Assembly: GCA_958510825.1 (NCBI GenBank)
Contig: OY294046.1
Location: forward strand, 10,208,847 to 10,272,846
Length of the DNA stretch: 64,000 nucleotides
Source of the DNA: Brachypterus glaber
Lineage: Eukaryota; Arthropoda; Insecta; Coleoptera; Kateretidae
Reading direction: 5' to 3'
Made by a program: the position numbers and the translations under genes. The notes beneath the pieces are model-generated. The model did no database searches. It saw only the letters and a list, made by a program, of their open reading frames with translations, and was not told the DNA's origin. Positions 13,621 through 23,961 of this stretch are shown one piece after another (within the stretch, counting starts at the first letter, position 1; every line of letters starts with the position of its first letter).

Positions 13621-14512
13621 TTTAATTCTTTTTATATCTATTCTATTTTGCTTTCCCATTTTGAAAATTTTCGAAATTTCGGAAAGCCTTGTATTCGTGC
13701 AAAAATTTTCAATTTTTTTTTGTGTATTTATGCGTTTTATGACGTTTTATGTCGATATAAATCAATTTCGAGCAAAAAAAAAATTTCGCTCGGTCGGTCG
13801 ATCGGTCTGTCCGGGAAATCTTGTGGGCACGATAACTTAAGAACGCTTTAAGCTAGAGACTTGAAATTTGGCATACAGGTATGTTACGAAAAGTTCTCGC
13901 TCGGGATTGTTTTTGGTAAACATTGGGGTGCGGCAAGGGGGCAAATGGGGAAAAATACATTTTTTTTAGAAATATTTGAAAATTGCTATATATGGGTTTT
14001 CAAGGTTGCTGAAATTGAATGTGATAAAAAAACTTTTATGATTCCATCCCGAGGGGGCGAGGGGGTAGGTAAATATTTTTCAATATTATTAATATTTTCT
14101 TCAAAATTGGTATATAGGGGTTTTTGGGGTTTGGGGTTTTTGGGGAATATGAATCTGATAATACTTTTTTTTCTAGTTTCACTCCCTGAGGGGTGGGGGT
14201 AGTTTTCGTGAAAACTGGGCTTTTTGAGGTTGCTGAAAGTGAATCTGATAATAATTTTTTTCTAAATCCACCCCCTGAGGAGTGGGGGGTAGTTTTCGTG
14301 AAAAATGTTATATTGGGGTTTTTGAGGTTGTTGAAGGTGAATCTGATTATAAAAAAATGCTAACTTTACCCCTAAAGGGGCAGAGTGAAAATTGGTATAT
14401 TAATGTTTTTATGGTTGCTGAAAGTGAATCTGATAATAAAAAATCCATTTTACGGGCGGAGGTGAAAAATGGGAAAGATCTTTTAATGGGCAGTGTATTT
14501 CTATTAAGAAGA
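13621..14512 (+). repeat. Degenerate tandem repeats with CCCCTGAGG and GAATCTGAT motifs
   Basis: After a GGTCGGTCGATCGGTCTGTC tetranucleotide-like run (13789-13812), three to four imperfect units of roughly 100 bp follow. Each has GAGGTTGCTGAAAGTGAATC and GGGGGTAGTTTTCGTGAAAA blocks. Frames that stay open across this region are low-complexity translations of the repeat. Confidence 0.55.
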
Positions 14513-14849
14513 TTCTAAATTTAATTTATAAAGTTAAAATACATAAATATTTAGAATTACAAACATCTAGCGAAAGTTTTGCAAGTTTCAATCTTTGTTT
14601 TTCTAATTTTTCCACTTTCTTCGGTCCATATTAAATAAACGCACCGGAAAATATGGAAAATTCTTTGTGAAAATCACATCTAATATCCTGTCTGTATGTC
14701 GGTTGTTTCATGAAAAGGTTCCACTTGGAATTTACAATTAGAATTTTAGTGGGAGCTTGTTTAAGTTCTGCAGCAGAACAACTTGTTGTTTATTTGTTTT
14801 TATTTTATTATTAAGGACTTTTTTTTGTTCTCTCTTATAGAAAACGCTA

Positions 14850-15395
14850 GTTTATTTTTTTAAGGTATAGTTATTTTAAACCTTCCCGCTTGTAAACAAT
14901 CTCGAAATTACCATAGCAATGTAAGATACGCATGCGTCGTAAGCGAAATGACTAGGCCCAATTTACACAACCGTAAAACGTTGACGTGCCATTAACGAGA
15001 ACAAAACAATGGTTTATTCCTCTATATTGTTGGAATAAAAGCGATTTTATAAGCAAATTTTGTTTCTACCCTATTGAAAATGACGGGTCTGCGCGGGTAT
15101 AAATGTTGCATAGACCGGACTTGAGCGGGTGAATTTTATCCGCTCAAGTCGGGTTTATGCACCATTTATACCCGCCCAGACTCGTCATTTTTAGCAGGGT
15201 ACAGGTATACAAAAGTGTTTTTAGCAACAGCTTTATCAATTCTCTTTTTTTACATTAAAACATCATAAAAACAAAGTAAGTATAAATTTTGGTTATGTTG
15301 ACATTCAAAACAAGCCACATGCTTCAGTGTAAATCGGACTTTGTGGAGTATTTAGAGGCAAATTTAAAATAACTATACCTTAACAAAATAAACTT
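14850..15395 (+). mobile_element. MITE with AAGGTATAGTTATTTTAAA inverted ends
   Basis: The left end reads GTTTATTTTTTTAAGGTATA and the right end is its imperfect complement. The reverse complement of the body (GCATGCGTCGTAAGCGAAAT and CATGCTTCAGTGTAAATCGG blocks) occurs at 35007-35676, where two SINEs have been inserted. The nested hairpin 15069-15199 is absent from that second copy. Confidence 0.75.
15069..15199. mobile_element. Nested 131-bp hairpin MITE
   Basis: A near-perfect palindrome, CCCTATTGAAAATGACGGGT at one end and ATTTTTAGCAGGG at the other, flanked by TA. The related element at 35007-35676 lacks this segment and keeps a single TA at the position, giving an empty site. The G+C-rich arms (GCGCGGGTATAAATG) contrast with the host element. 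Confidence 0.9.
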
Positions 15396-15409
15396 TAATG
15401 TAGTTGGTA

Positions 15410-16388
15410 CCATCATTTTCATAGAAAACGCTCACATCACAGAACCCTGAGGTACACCAACATTTTAAATTTTTAGTTATGGTATATATACTTTACTAAG
15501 ATTGGCACTGACATTTTCCGTAATAATTAAGTAAGGTTAAAGTACAGTCTATATTATATAGTGCAAGTCCTATAACTGTCTTTAAGCGTATATGCTTATA
15601 AGCAAAAAGGTTAACAAATTTTATTATAAATGATATTTATACAGTATGTCTCCAGATAGAGTTACAAAGAGGAATTTATTTTTTATTTTTGATTTGATCT
15701 CAAAAAAAGTCACTCTTGATAACTTGCCCTGCTTGATTTTAAACTCCCAAAACACTAAGCGCTTTTTGTACAACTCTTACGGTTCATGGGATAATGTTTT
15801 TTTCTTCAAAATAGTGTCTTCAAAAATATAAAGAAAAAAAAACATCATCAAGAGTGACTTATTTTAAGATATGAAAAATAAAAAAATCTTCTTTGTAATT
15901 CTAACAGTTGGTTTGGTAATTTGGTGTAATTTTTGCGTGCCAAGCCTCAATGATGGCCTGTCGTAATTCTTCAGCATTATGACCCAGGAAAGTTAGTTTC
16001 TTCCCTCGCTCTGACTCCGGTATGGAAAGGGTTTTCCCGCAGATAATTCATTAATTGCATATCTTCTTCTGCACTACTCATTCTACTTCGAACAGAACCC
16101 CGCTTTCTGCTAATCTGTCCAGTTTCCTCAAGTTTTTTCTTTGCTCGGATTATAGTGCTGTTTGCAACATTTAATTCAGTGGCTATTTCACGTACACTTA
16201 TCCCGTCATTTATTCTTGCTGTTATAATACATTTTTGATAATTTGTAAGCTGCGGCATAACTAATGTGAATTATTTTGACAAGTAATGTCATAATAATAT
16301 TTGACAAATAAATGTCAAAGAGACCTTGATAAAGTTCAATATAATCTGTAACATTTTTAGGTGTAAGCGTTTATTATGAAAACGATGG
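15410..16388 (-). mobile_element. Internally deleted Tc1-like transposon, tandem copy 1
   Basis: This 979-bp element lies between TA dinucleotides at 15408 and 16389. Its inverted ends are CCATCATTTTCATAGAAAAC and the complement of CCATCGTTTTCATAATAAAC. On the minus strand it carries the N-terminal helix-turn-helix of a Tc1-like transposase and a short C-terminal remnant. The catalytic DDE region is missing, so the copy cannot move by itself. Confidence 0.9.
15977..16258 (-). pseudogene. Truncated Tc1-like transposase, N-terminal DNA-binding part
   Basis: The 93-residue frame starts MPQLTNYQKCIITARIN and contains a helix-turn-helix (about residues 12-60, DGISVREIATELNVANSTI). A basic linker and the start of the second DNA-binding helix set follow, ending at ETNFPGS. 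An internal deletion then joins it, out of frame, to a C-terminal remnant (HNAEELRQAIIEAW) encoded leftward to about 15915. A typical Tc1 transposase has about 340 residues; none of the DDE catalytic residues are present. Confidence 0.85.
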
Positions 16389-16390
16389 TA

Positions 16391-17371
16391 CCATCATTTT
16401 CATAGAAAACGCTCACATCACAGAACCCTGAGGTACCCCAACATTTTAAATTTTTAGTTGAGGTATATGTACTTTACTAAGATTGACACTGACATTTTCC
16501 GTAATAATTAAGTAAGGTTAAAGTACAGTCTATATTATATAGTGCAAGTCCTATAACTGTCTTTAAGCATATATGCTTATAAGCAAAAAGGTTAACAAAT
16601 TTTATTATAAATGATATTTATACAGTATGTCTCCAGATAGAGTTACAAAGAGGAATTTATTTTTTATTTTTGATTTGATCTCAAAAAAAGTCACTCTTGA
16701 TAACTTGCCCTGCTTGATTTTAAACTCCCAAAACACTAAGCGCTTTTTGTACAACTCTTACGGTTCATGGGATAATGTTTTTTTCTTCAAAATACTGTCT
16801 TCAAAAATATAAAGAAAAAAAAACATCATCAAGAGTGACTTATTTTAAGATATGAAAAATAAAAAAATCTTCTTTGTAATTCTAAACAGTTGGTTTGTGT
16901 AATTTGGTGTAATTTTTGCGTGCCAAGCCTCAATGATGGCCTGTCGTAATTCTTCAGCATTATGACCCAGGAAAGTTAGTTTCTTCCCTCGCTCTGACTC
17001 CGGTATGGAAAGGGTTTTCCCGCAGATAATTCATTAATTGCATATCTTCTTCTGCACTACTCATTCTACTTCGAACAGAACCCCGCTTTCTGCTAATCTG
17101 TCCAGTTTCCTCAAGTTTTTTCTTTGCTCGGATTATAGTGCTGTTTGCAACATTTAATTCAGTGGCTATTTCACGTACACTTATCCCGTCATTTATTCTT
17201 GCTGTTATAATACATTTTTGATAATTTGTAAGCTGCGGCATAACTAATGTGAATTATTTTGACAAGTAATGTCATAATAATATTTGACAAATAAATGTCA
17301 AAGAGACCTTGATAAAGTTCAATATAATCTGTAACATTTTTAGGTGTAAGCGTTTATTATGAAAACTATGG
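16391..17371 (-). mobile_element. Internally deleted Tc1-like transposon, tandem copy 2
   Basis: Nearly identical to copy 1 and in the same orientation, 981 bp, sharing one TA with copy 1 (16389-16390) and one with copy 3 (17372-17373). The internal deletion is the same, so all three copies descend from one already-deleted element. Confidence 0.9.
16960..17241 (-). pseudogene. Truncated Tc1-like transposase, second copy
   Basis: The translation is identical to the copy 1 fragment. It has the helix-turn-helix only, the catalytic domain is deleted, and the frame shifts into the C-terminal remnant. Confidence 0.85.
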
Positions 17372-17373
17372 TA

Positions 17374-18340
17374 CCATCATTTTCATAGAAAACGCTCACA
17401 TCACAGAACCCTGAGGTACCCCAACATTTTAAATTTTTAGTTGTGGTATATGTACTTTACTAAGATTGACACTGACATTTTCCGTAATAATTAAGTAAGG
17501 TTAAAGTACAGTCTATATTATATAGTGCAAGTCCTATAACTGTCTTTAAGCATATATGCATATAAGCAAAAAGGTTAACAAATTTTATTATAAATGATAT
17601 TTATACAGTATGTCTCCAGATAGAGTTACAAAGAGGAATTTATTTTTTATTTTTGATTTGATCTCAAAAAAAGTCACTCTTTATAACTTGCCCTGCTTGA
17701 TTTTAAACTCCCAAAACACTAAGCGCTTTTTGTACAACTCTTACGGTTCATGAGATAATGTTTTTTTCTTCAAAATAGTGTCTTCAAAAATATAAAGAAA
17801 AAAAACATCATCAAGAGTGACTTATTTTAAGATATAAAAAATAAAAAAATCTTCTTTGTAATTCTAACAGTTGGTTTGTGTAATTTGGTGTAATTTTTGC
17901 GTGCCAAGCCTCAATGATGGCCTGTCGTAATTCTTCAGCATTATGACCCAGGAAAGTTAGTTTCTTCCCTCGCTCTGACTCCGGTATGGAAAGGGTTTTC
18001 CCGCAGATAATTCATTAATTGCATATCTTCTTCTGCACTACTCATTCTACTTCGAACAGAACCCCGCTTTCTGCTAATCTGTCAAGTTTTTTCTTTGCTC
18101 GCATTATAGTGCTGTGCAACATTTAATTCAGTGGCTATTTCACGTACACTTATCCCGTCATTTATTCTTGCTGTTATAATACATTTTTGATAATTTGTAA
18201 GCTGCGGCATAACTAATGTGAATTATTTTGACAAGTAATGTCATAATAATATTTGACAAATAAATGTCAAAGAGACCTTGATAAAGTTCAATATAATCTG
18301 TAACATTTTTAGGTGTAAGCGTTTATTATGAAAACGATGG
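17374..18340 (-). mobile_element. Internally deleted Tc1-like transposon, tandem copy 3
   Basis: A 967-bp copy with both inverted ends and flanking TA at 17372 and 18341. Compared with copies 1 and 2 it has small extra deletions in the transposase remnant near 18080-18120. Confidence 0.9.
17943..18210 (-). pseudogene. Tc1-like transposase remnant, third copy, frameshifted
   Basis: Same start (MPQLTNYQK) at 18210 on the minus strand. Missing bases near 18115 (GCTGTGCAAC, where the other copies read GCTGTTTGCAAC) and near 18083 break the helix-turn-helix frame. Confidence 0.8.
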
Positions 18341-18342
18341 TA

Positions 18343-19174
18343 CCTATATTATGACATAAGGACGAAAAATAGTTTTTAAGGCGATTACTGTGTTGCCAAC
18401 CGAGCTAGGAGTGTAAGGTTGACAACTGTAATCATCCTAATAATTATTTTCGCCTGTGTATCATAAACTATTTATTATATTATTTATTTACATCGGCACT
18501 TAGTGCTACTAAAAGTGTATTGAAATCTTCGCCGAAATGTCAAAATCTATGACCATGTTTTTTTCATATTTCTCGACGTTTTAGACCTTTTTGAGTCGAA
18601 ATCGGGAAAAAAATTTTTTTCGTCCGTCCGTCTGTCTGTAAACTCGATAACTCCATTTTTAAATAAGATATCGACAAGTGTTTTTTTGCATATTGTTTCT
18701 TATCGTATTTCGAAGATCTGTTTAGATTTTTGGAGTAGATTGGGGTAAGGGGTAAGAATGGGGTAAAATTACTATTTTTAGGGTTTTTGGTTAATTGAGG
18801 CAATTATTATTGTATTTTATTAATTTAGCACTTATATGAAAGATAATTTTAAAGAATGTTACAATCACTTTTTTCCTTAAATGCATTGTTTTCGAGATAT
18901 TGGCGTTTAAAGTAGTAAAATGTTTTTTTAGCATATCTCACTTATTTATGAACCGATTTCAACAAATTTTATTTCAAATAAAAGCTCTTTTTAAGCCCTA
19001 GAATATAACGTTTTGGAGATAAAGACTTTACAACTTTAATAAATTATGCAACACGCAGATGTATTAACGGTTGCCTATTCACACAACTTCCTATTCCATA
19101 AAGTTTCAAATTAGTGCCTAGTGCCGATGTTTTGACAAGGTGCTTGCAACTGTTCAGCTGGTTAGTATTCGTTT
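18343..19174. other. AT-rich, repeat-derived DNA, no gene
   Basis: Contains a weak inverted pair at about 18350-18470, a CGTCCGTCCGTCTGTCTG run (18620-18637), and an AGTGCCGATGTTTTGACA block (19115-19136) shared with 52953-52975. Translations are low-complexity. Confidence 0.4.
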
Positions 19175-19188
19175 GTAATATTCAGTAG

Positions 19189-19338
19189 GGGAACGTTCAA
19201 GTATTAAGTAACGTAATTTTTTATCATTTTGGACCCCCCCCCCCCGTGTAACGCTAGTTTCCTATACCATTAACAAGGGCGTAACACTCCAAAATGACCC
19301 ACCTCCCTAGGATCGTTACGTAATACTTGAACGTTCCC
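19189..19338. mobile_element. Nested 150-bp MITE with 3-bp TAG target duplication
   Basis: Ends are GGGAACGTTCAAGTATTAAG and its complement (TAATACTTGAACGTTCCC). TAG is duplicated at 19186-19188 and 19339-19341. Removing the insert and one TAG restores the hAT-like terminus CAGTAGTCGGCGAA. Related right ends occur at 11447-11472 and 57731-57764. Confidence 0.9.
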
Positions 19339-19583
19339 TAGTCGGCGAACTTCCAGTACTCGCATAGGCGCCGCGTCGACTCTAGCGTTGAGGGGAGGTT
19401 TTAAATATTTACATTTTTATTTCTTTTTATCTTGATTTTTTTAATGATTCCATTTAAATGAGTAAGGTGGGAAAAAAGTTATCGACAAATACAAATTAAA
19501 AACTTACGTATTTTTAAAAGATAAAAATCGAATGTCGTTTTTTTCTTTAAAAAACACCGATATATATACGTATGTATAGTTAA

Positions 19584-19966
19584 TATCGTCGGCTTACAAG
19601 TAAAAGGCACTAAGTCACTTTTTTGCAAAAATGAGATTTTTATGGTACTGTAATTAATTTTTGATGATCTATGTACAGGTAAACCGAACTAACTTCTAGG
19701 TGGACTGCCAAGAGAGTACCCACTATACAAAACGCACCAGTTTGATTTTGAATAAAATTTATCTGGCAATAGGCACTAAGTCACTTAGTGCGTTTTACTT
19801 GTAGATTATTTCAAATGTTTCTGCACTAAGCGACTTGTTTGGCGAAACGTGCATTTTTGTAACAATTATTACAAAAATTAAAAAAACAACAGTGAAAGTT
19901 AAATTTGTCAATATCTCAAAACCATGTTTTTGGACTTAGTGCTCTTTACTTGTAAGCCGACGATAT
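19584..19966. mobile_element. Nested MITE with TCGTCGGCTTACAAGTAAA ends, copy 1
   Basis: About 380 bp with inverted ends TCGTCGGCTTACAAGTAAA and complement. The motif CACTAAGTCACTT is repeated inside. Host sequence on both sides (GTTAATAT / ATATGTATAG) joins to match uninterrupted copies of the hAT-like element, so the insertion is clean. Other copies: 52029-52200 (truncated) and 52428-52867. Confidence 0.85.
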
Positions 19967-20149
19967 GTATAGTTAATATTGTTTTGGGTAACAAATTAGT
20001 TGTCAAATGTTTCGATTTATAAAACTTTCCCTCATAATTCGGCAATATTATTCCGTAAGCCTATGTTTCCGTGTTTATTTTCAACGCTGATGAGTCATAA
20101 CTGAGTTTACGCCGAATACTGGTAATATCCCAATAATAGTTATTTATAT

Positions 20150-20252
20150 ACCAAGGGACTAAACTGGCTGTTTTAGTCCCGCGAGCGAGGGAAATAAAAA
20201 TGCAAGGGACTAAAATATATAAAAGTTTAGTCCTGAGGTATATACACTATTT
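20150..20252. mobile_element. Short hairpin MITE with GGGACTAAA arms
   Basis: ATACCAAGGGACTAAAC on the left and GTTTAGTCCTGAGGTATA on the right, with a CCCGCGAGCGAGGG-type centre. Similar small hairpins with CGCGAGCG or CGCGCTACG centres are at 11695-11800 and 51338-51425. The remainder up to 21100 has no recognised gene. Confidence 0.6.
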
Positions 20253-21109
20253 TTTGCAGGACCAAAAATAATTTAGGTAGGTAGATAAAATTAAAATTAA
20301 AAACCACGGGTCTAAAATCGGTTGTTTTATTTTCGTAATTTAATCAAGATGCCTGTAAATTGCAAAAAGTCAGTTTCATGGCTATCGCGATTTCAATTGT
20401 TTTTTCATATGGTTGACACAAACGTCAAAAAAATGGACGAAGATGATAAATTTTAAGTTATGTATAAATTGTTATAACAATGTTATTTTTAAGGTTTTCT
20501 TTGTTAAAATCAAATAAATTGGTTTGAATCGCTAATTTATTACAAAACACCACCAAACCTAATTTTTGAACCAGCAAAGCACATCGTAAGTATAATATTT
20601 TAATATTATCAAGGTAGCCGTGATTTTTATTCCCTAGGGAGAAAAACGGCAAGTTTAGTCCCGAAAATTAAAGCGTTAAATTAGGTTTTAGTCTTGGTCG
20701 TGCAAAAACAAATTTGTATTTTTGAAACATTTTACGTTTGACTTCAAATGTCGCCAGTTTTGATATCGATCAACCAGTCAACGTCGACTATTTTACTTTT
20801 CAAATGGGACCATTTGACGTGGTATTCCAAAATCGTGTTCTAAAATTGCACATTCATATTCGACAAATAATAACTGACGAAATGACAAAAAAAAACATTT
20901 TTATTTTCGCAAATTTGATCAGGGGCGTGTTTACAAAACAAAACTATACAAATATAATATGTTAATATTATTTAGAATATTTTAAATATTATTCAGAATA
21001 TTCAACAGTTTTTTTTAATTGAGTTTACGCCGACTACTGAATATAACCCAACTCTCTAGTAAGATTGGAGTAGGATTATTGAGGAGTCGGGTTATTGGAA
21101 ATAGGGCCG

Positions 21110-21192
21110 TTGAAAGTAGGGATATAAAGGAGTAGAGATATTATGGAGTACAGTTATTATAGAGAAGGGTTGTTATGGAGTAGGGCAATTAG
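21110..21192 (+). repeat. Degenerate 16-bp minisatellite (GGAGTAGAGATRTTAT)
   Basis: About five imperfect units related to the arrays in both arms of the 59860-61373 element, in the same orientation as its right arm. Confidence 0.6.
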
Positions 21193-21784
21193 GAGTAAGG
21201 ATGTAAGCCGATTTACCCCTAAAATTTAGAAACCTATTTCTGAATGACCCTGTATTAAAATCTTGTAGCATGAAATTAGTAGTCATCGTATAACCATAGT
21301 TTGTAGGCGGTTAGCCACGCGAGCGAGCGTAGCAGGCTTTAATATTAATAAACCACCAGATCGTTTTTGTTTTATTTTTATATTATGGAACGCCATATGA
21401 TCTTTTTGAATTTAAACATCCTAAAGAATTATTACGTACAAGAAGTTCTGATCCATAAAGTAAAAGCGCACGGCAAAAGCTGTACTATATTTAAGAAAAA
21501 AACAAATGAGAAAAAAATATTTTGACAGAATAAAATTTGATAAAAAAATATTTTTAGTAAAAAAAAAAATTGGGGAAAATTCACTTTTAACCCTTTAACG
21601 GTTTTTGTATCCTGGAAGATACATAGTTAGTACAATGATTAGTAGAATTATAGCGTTATTAATACAACAACAAAGTGTGCGCCAACCACAAATTGTACTA
21701 TAGCATAGTTCTAACTAGGACATAAGATAACATTTACCAAATAAAAATGACATAAAATGATAACCTTTATGAATGTTAAGGCTG

Positions 21785-21962
21785 ATAACCTTTATGAATG
21801 TTAAGGCTCGTAACTCCCTTAGGGTTCATTTCCGGACCAACCTTTATAGGAACTTTTTTTCATATTTTTGGACCTAGAATCGTCCCTTAAAATGTTGTAA
21901 CTTATTTCTGAATCACCCTGTATAATTGTTCTATTATTGGATTTTATCTATTGGGCAATAAA

Positions 21963-21994
<32 letters not shown>
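21785..21994 (+). repeat. F1 fragment followed by a LINE 3' tail ending in (TTA)n
   Basis: 21785-21931 is a terminus of a diverged F1 element (AGGAACTTTTTTTCATATTT, TTCTGAATCACCCTGTA). From 21932, GGATTTTATCTATTGGGCAA followed by TAAAG(TTA)n has the look of a LINE 3' end. Confidence 0.55.
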
Positions 21995-22913
21995 GGGGCC
22001 GGTGAACTTACCGGCCACACGAATTCTTATTTTTTTTTAAACCAATAAAAAGTACTTACCTTAAATAGTATTTTTGCAAAAAAAAAATTGCGGATTACTC
22101 ACAAATTAGCGAGAAATTAATTTTAAAACAGTGCATTTTCAAGACATAGTTAGGGATTTTAACCACATTTCAATTTAAGTTGGTATAATTTTCAGTTAAC
22201 TAATAAACAGCGTTGTCAGTTTGTACATTTTTATTTTGAAATAATAGTACAAATTTTAACAAAAAATGTAACGTTAACGTAAAGGTACTTCCTCCATTAA
22301 AAAAAAAAAACACCAAACAACACAAAACCAACGTAAACCAACGTTAACGTAAACCAACTTCTCCCATTAAAAAAAAAATACCAAAAGAGAAAACTACCAA
22401 ACCAAACCATTGTTAACGTAAACCAACGCCTCCCATTAAAAAAAAAAACACCAAACCAGCAAACTACCAAACCAAACCATTGTTAACGTAAACCAACGTT
22501 AACGTAAACCAACGTCAATTAAATTGTTATAAAAATTCTAACAAAACAAAAAACTGAATTTTCCGCACCTAATTATATTCAAAACAGTAAGTTTTAGTAA
22601 TAAAACCAAAAATCAGTGCAAAAATATTGTTAATTTTTCACACAAGAAATCATTCCGAATAATACAAAAAAAACACTTGAAATCAAAATTAAAATCTGAC
22701 AACGCCGCATCTCTCTACACACGTGACATATGTCAGCAATATGGCGGTTCATGAAATTAATTATTATTTACGATTTTTCTCCTTGTAAGTTATTTTTTAG
22801 TAATAAAACAACGTTTTCCGGATCTAATTTTATTTATAATTGTTAATTTTAGTACCAAAAAAATTAGTGCAAAACTAGTCCTATTTTTTGTGTCCGGTAA
22901 GTTCACCGAAACC
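21995..22913. mobile_element. Element with CGGTGAACTTACCGG inverted ends inside a (TTA)n tract
   Basis: The left end GGGGCCGGTGAACTTACCGG and the complement of the right end (TTTCGGTGAACTTACCGGAC) match. ATTATTAT microsatellite lies on both sides, so it appears inserted into a LINE tail. Within it, 22270-22520 holds about four imperfect 60-bp units with TTGTTAACGTAAACCAACG and CCTCCCATTAAAAAAAAA. The same units recur at 27830-27900 and 49515-49620. Confidence 0.7.
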
Positions 22914-22944
22914 ATTATTATTATTATTATTTATCTGTGATTAG

Positions 22945-23360
22945 CAGTACTCGGCGTAAAGACAGTTATGACTCATAAACGTTGAAAATAAACACAGAAA
23001 CATAGGCTTACGGAACAATTTTCCGAATTATGAGGAAATTTTTTATAAAGGTCACTAAATCGAAACATTTGACGACTAATTTGTTACACACAACAATATT
23101 GACTATACATATTAACTATACATATGTATACATAACGGTGTTTTTTAAAGAAAAAAACGATATTCGATTTTTATCTTTTAAGAATACGAAAGTTTTTAAT
23201 TTTTATTTATCGATAACTTTTTTTCCCACCTTACTTGTTTAAATGGAATCATTAAAAAAAACAATATAAAAAGAAATAAAAATGTAAATATTTAAAACCT
23301 TGCGTCAACGATAAAGTCGACGCGGCGCCTAGGCGAGCAATGGAAATTCGCCGATTACTG
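22945..23360 (-). mobile_element. hAT-like MITE, copy 2 (uninterrupted)
   Basis: 416 bp, begins CAGTACTCGGCGTAAAGAC and ends AATTCGCCGATTACTG. A perfect 8-bp duplication GTGATTAG lies at 22937-22944 and 23361-23368. This copy shows the intact organisation disrupted in copies 1 and 4. Confidence 0.92.
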
Positions 23361-23368
23361 GTGATTAG

Positions 23369-23811
23369 TAATCACTGATTACCACACTAGAGCGGTAATA
23401 TGTGTTCATTTTTAGCGGTGTGCACTGGAGTAAGTAATCAAATTAATCAACTGAAACTTGATAATTTATATTCTCATACCAATCAACATTAATTTTTACA
23501 TACACGAATAAATAATGTTAAAATTAATTAAAACTATCCCGCATGCAAGTGTATCGACAATAAATTTGAATTAAAAAAATGTTCAACAAACAAGAATATT
23601 ATCTTACGCATGTTACGTAAGTAGGTTACGTACGAAATAAGCCGTAAGTATACAATGCTTCGCAGTTACAAGTAAACCAGAGTAACTAAGTACGGTTTCT
23701 CAGGATTAAGAATTCAACAAATAATTTAAAAAATTTATGCTGTTTTATTAAAATATAGTTAAACATATCAAACAAAAAGTGAAAAAAAAACAAAACTATT
23801 TTTTTTATATA
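23369..23811. other. No gene seen
   Basis: AT-rich sequence between a hAT-like MITE and a mariner-like transposon. No coding domain or repeat was recognised. Confidence 0.4.
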
Positions 23812-23961
23812 CAGGGTGTCCGGTAACTCGCGTCGGAGCGGGAAACCACATAATCATCTGCCAATGAAAAATGTCTCTGCAAAAGATTAAAGTTCTATCC
23901 TGAACGGTTACTGAGATAAGAACATTTAGTTTTGACCAATACCAAGAAACTGTCAAAAAAA

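Larger units (their letters stand above)
19183..20121 (+). mobile_element. hAT-like MITE, copy 1, carrying two nested MITEs
   Basis: Left end CAGTAG//TCGGCGAA and right end TTTACGCCGAATACTG. The 8-bp flanks GTAATATT (19175-19182) and GTAATATC (20122-20129) match at 7 of 8 positions. CAG-starting termini plus 8-bp target duplications are characteristic of hAT. The body includes GCGCCGCGTCGACTCTAGCG and TTCGGCAATATTATTCCGTA blocks shared with copies at 22945, 43221 and 61601. No transposase. Confidence 0.85.

Noticed and set aside
13511..14518. Frames of 78-113 residues in the 13.5-14.5 kb region
   Set aside because: They read through degenerate tandem repeats (GGTTGCTGAAAGTGAATC units) and have low-complexity Phe/Gly-rich translations.
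15646..16812. Repeated 61-residue frames starting MSPDRVTKRN on the + strand
   Set aside because: They run antisense in the internal part of the deleted Tc1-like element, without domain similarity, and are duplicated only because the element is.
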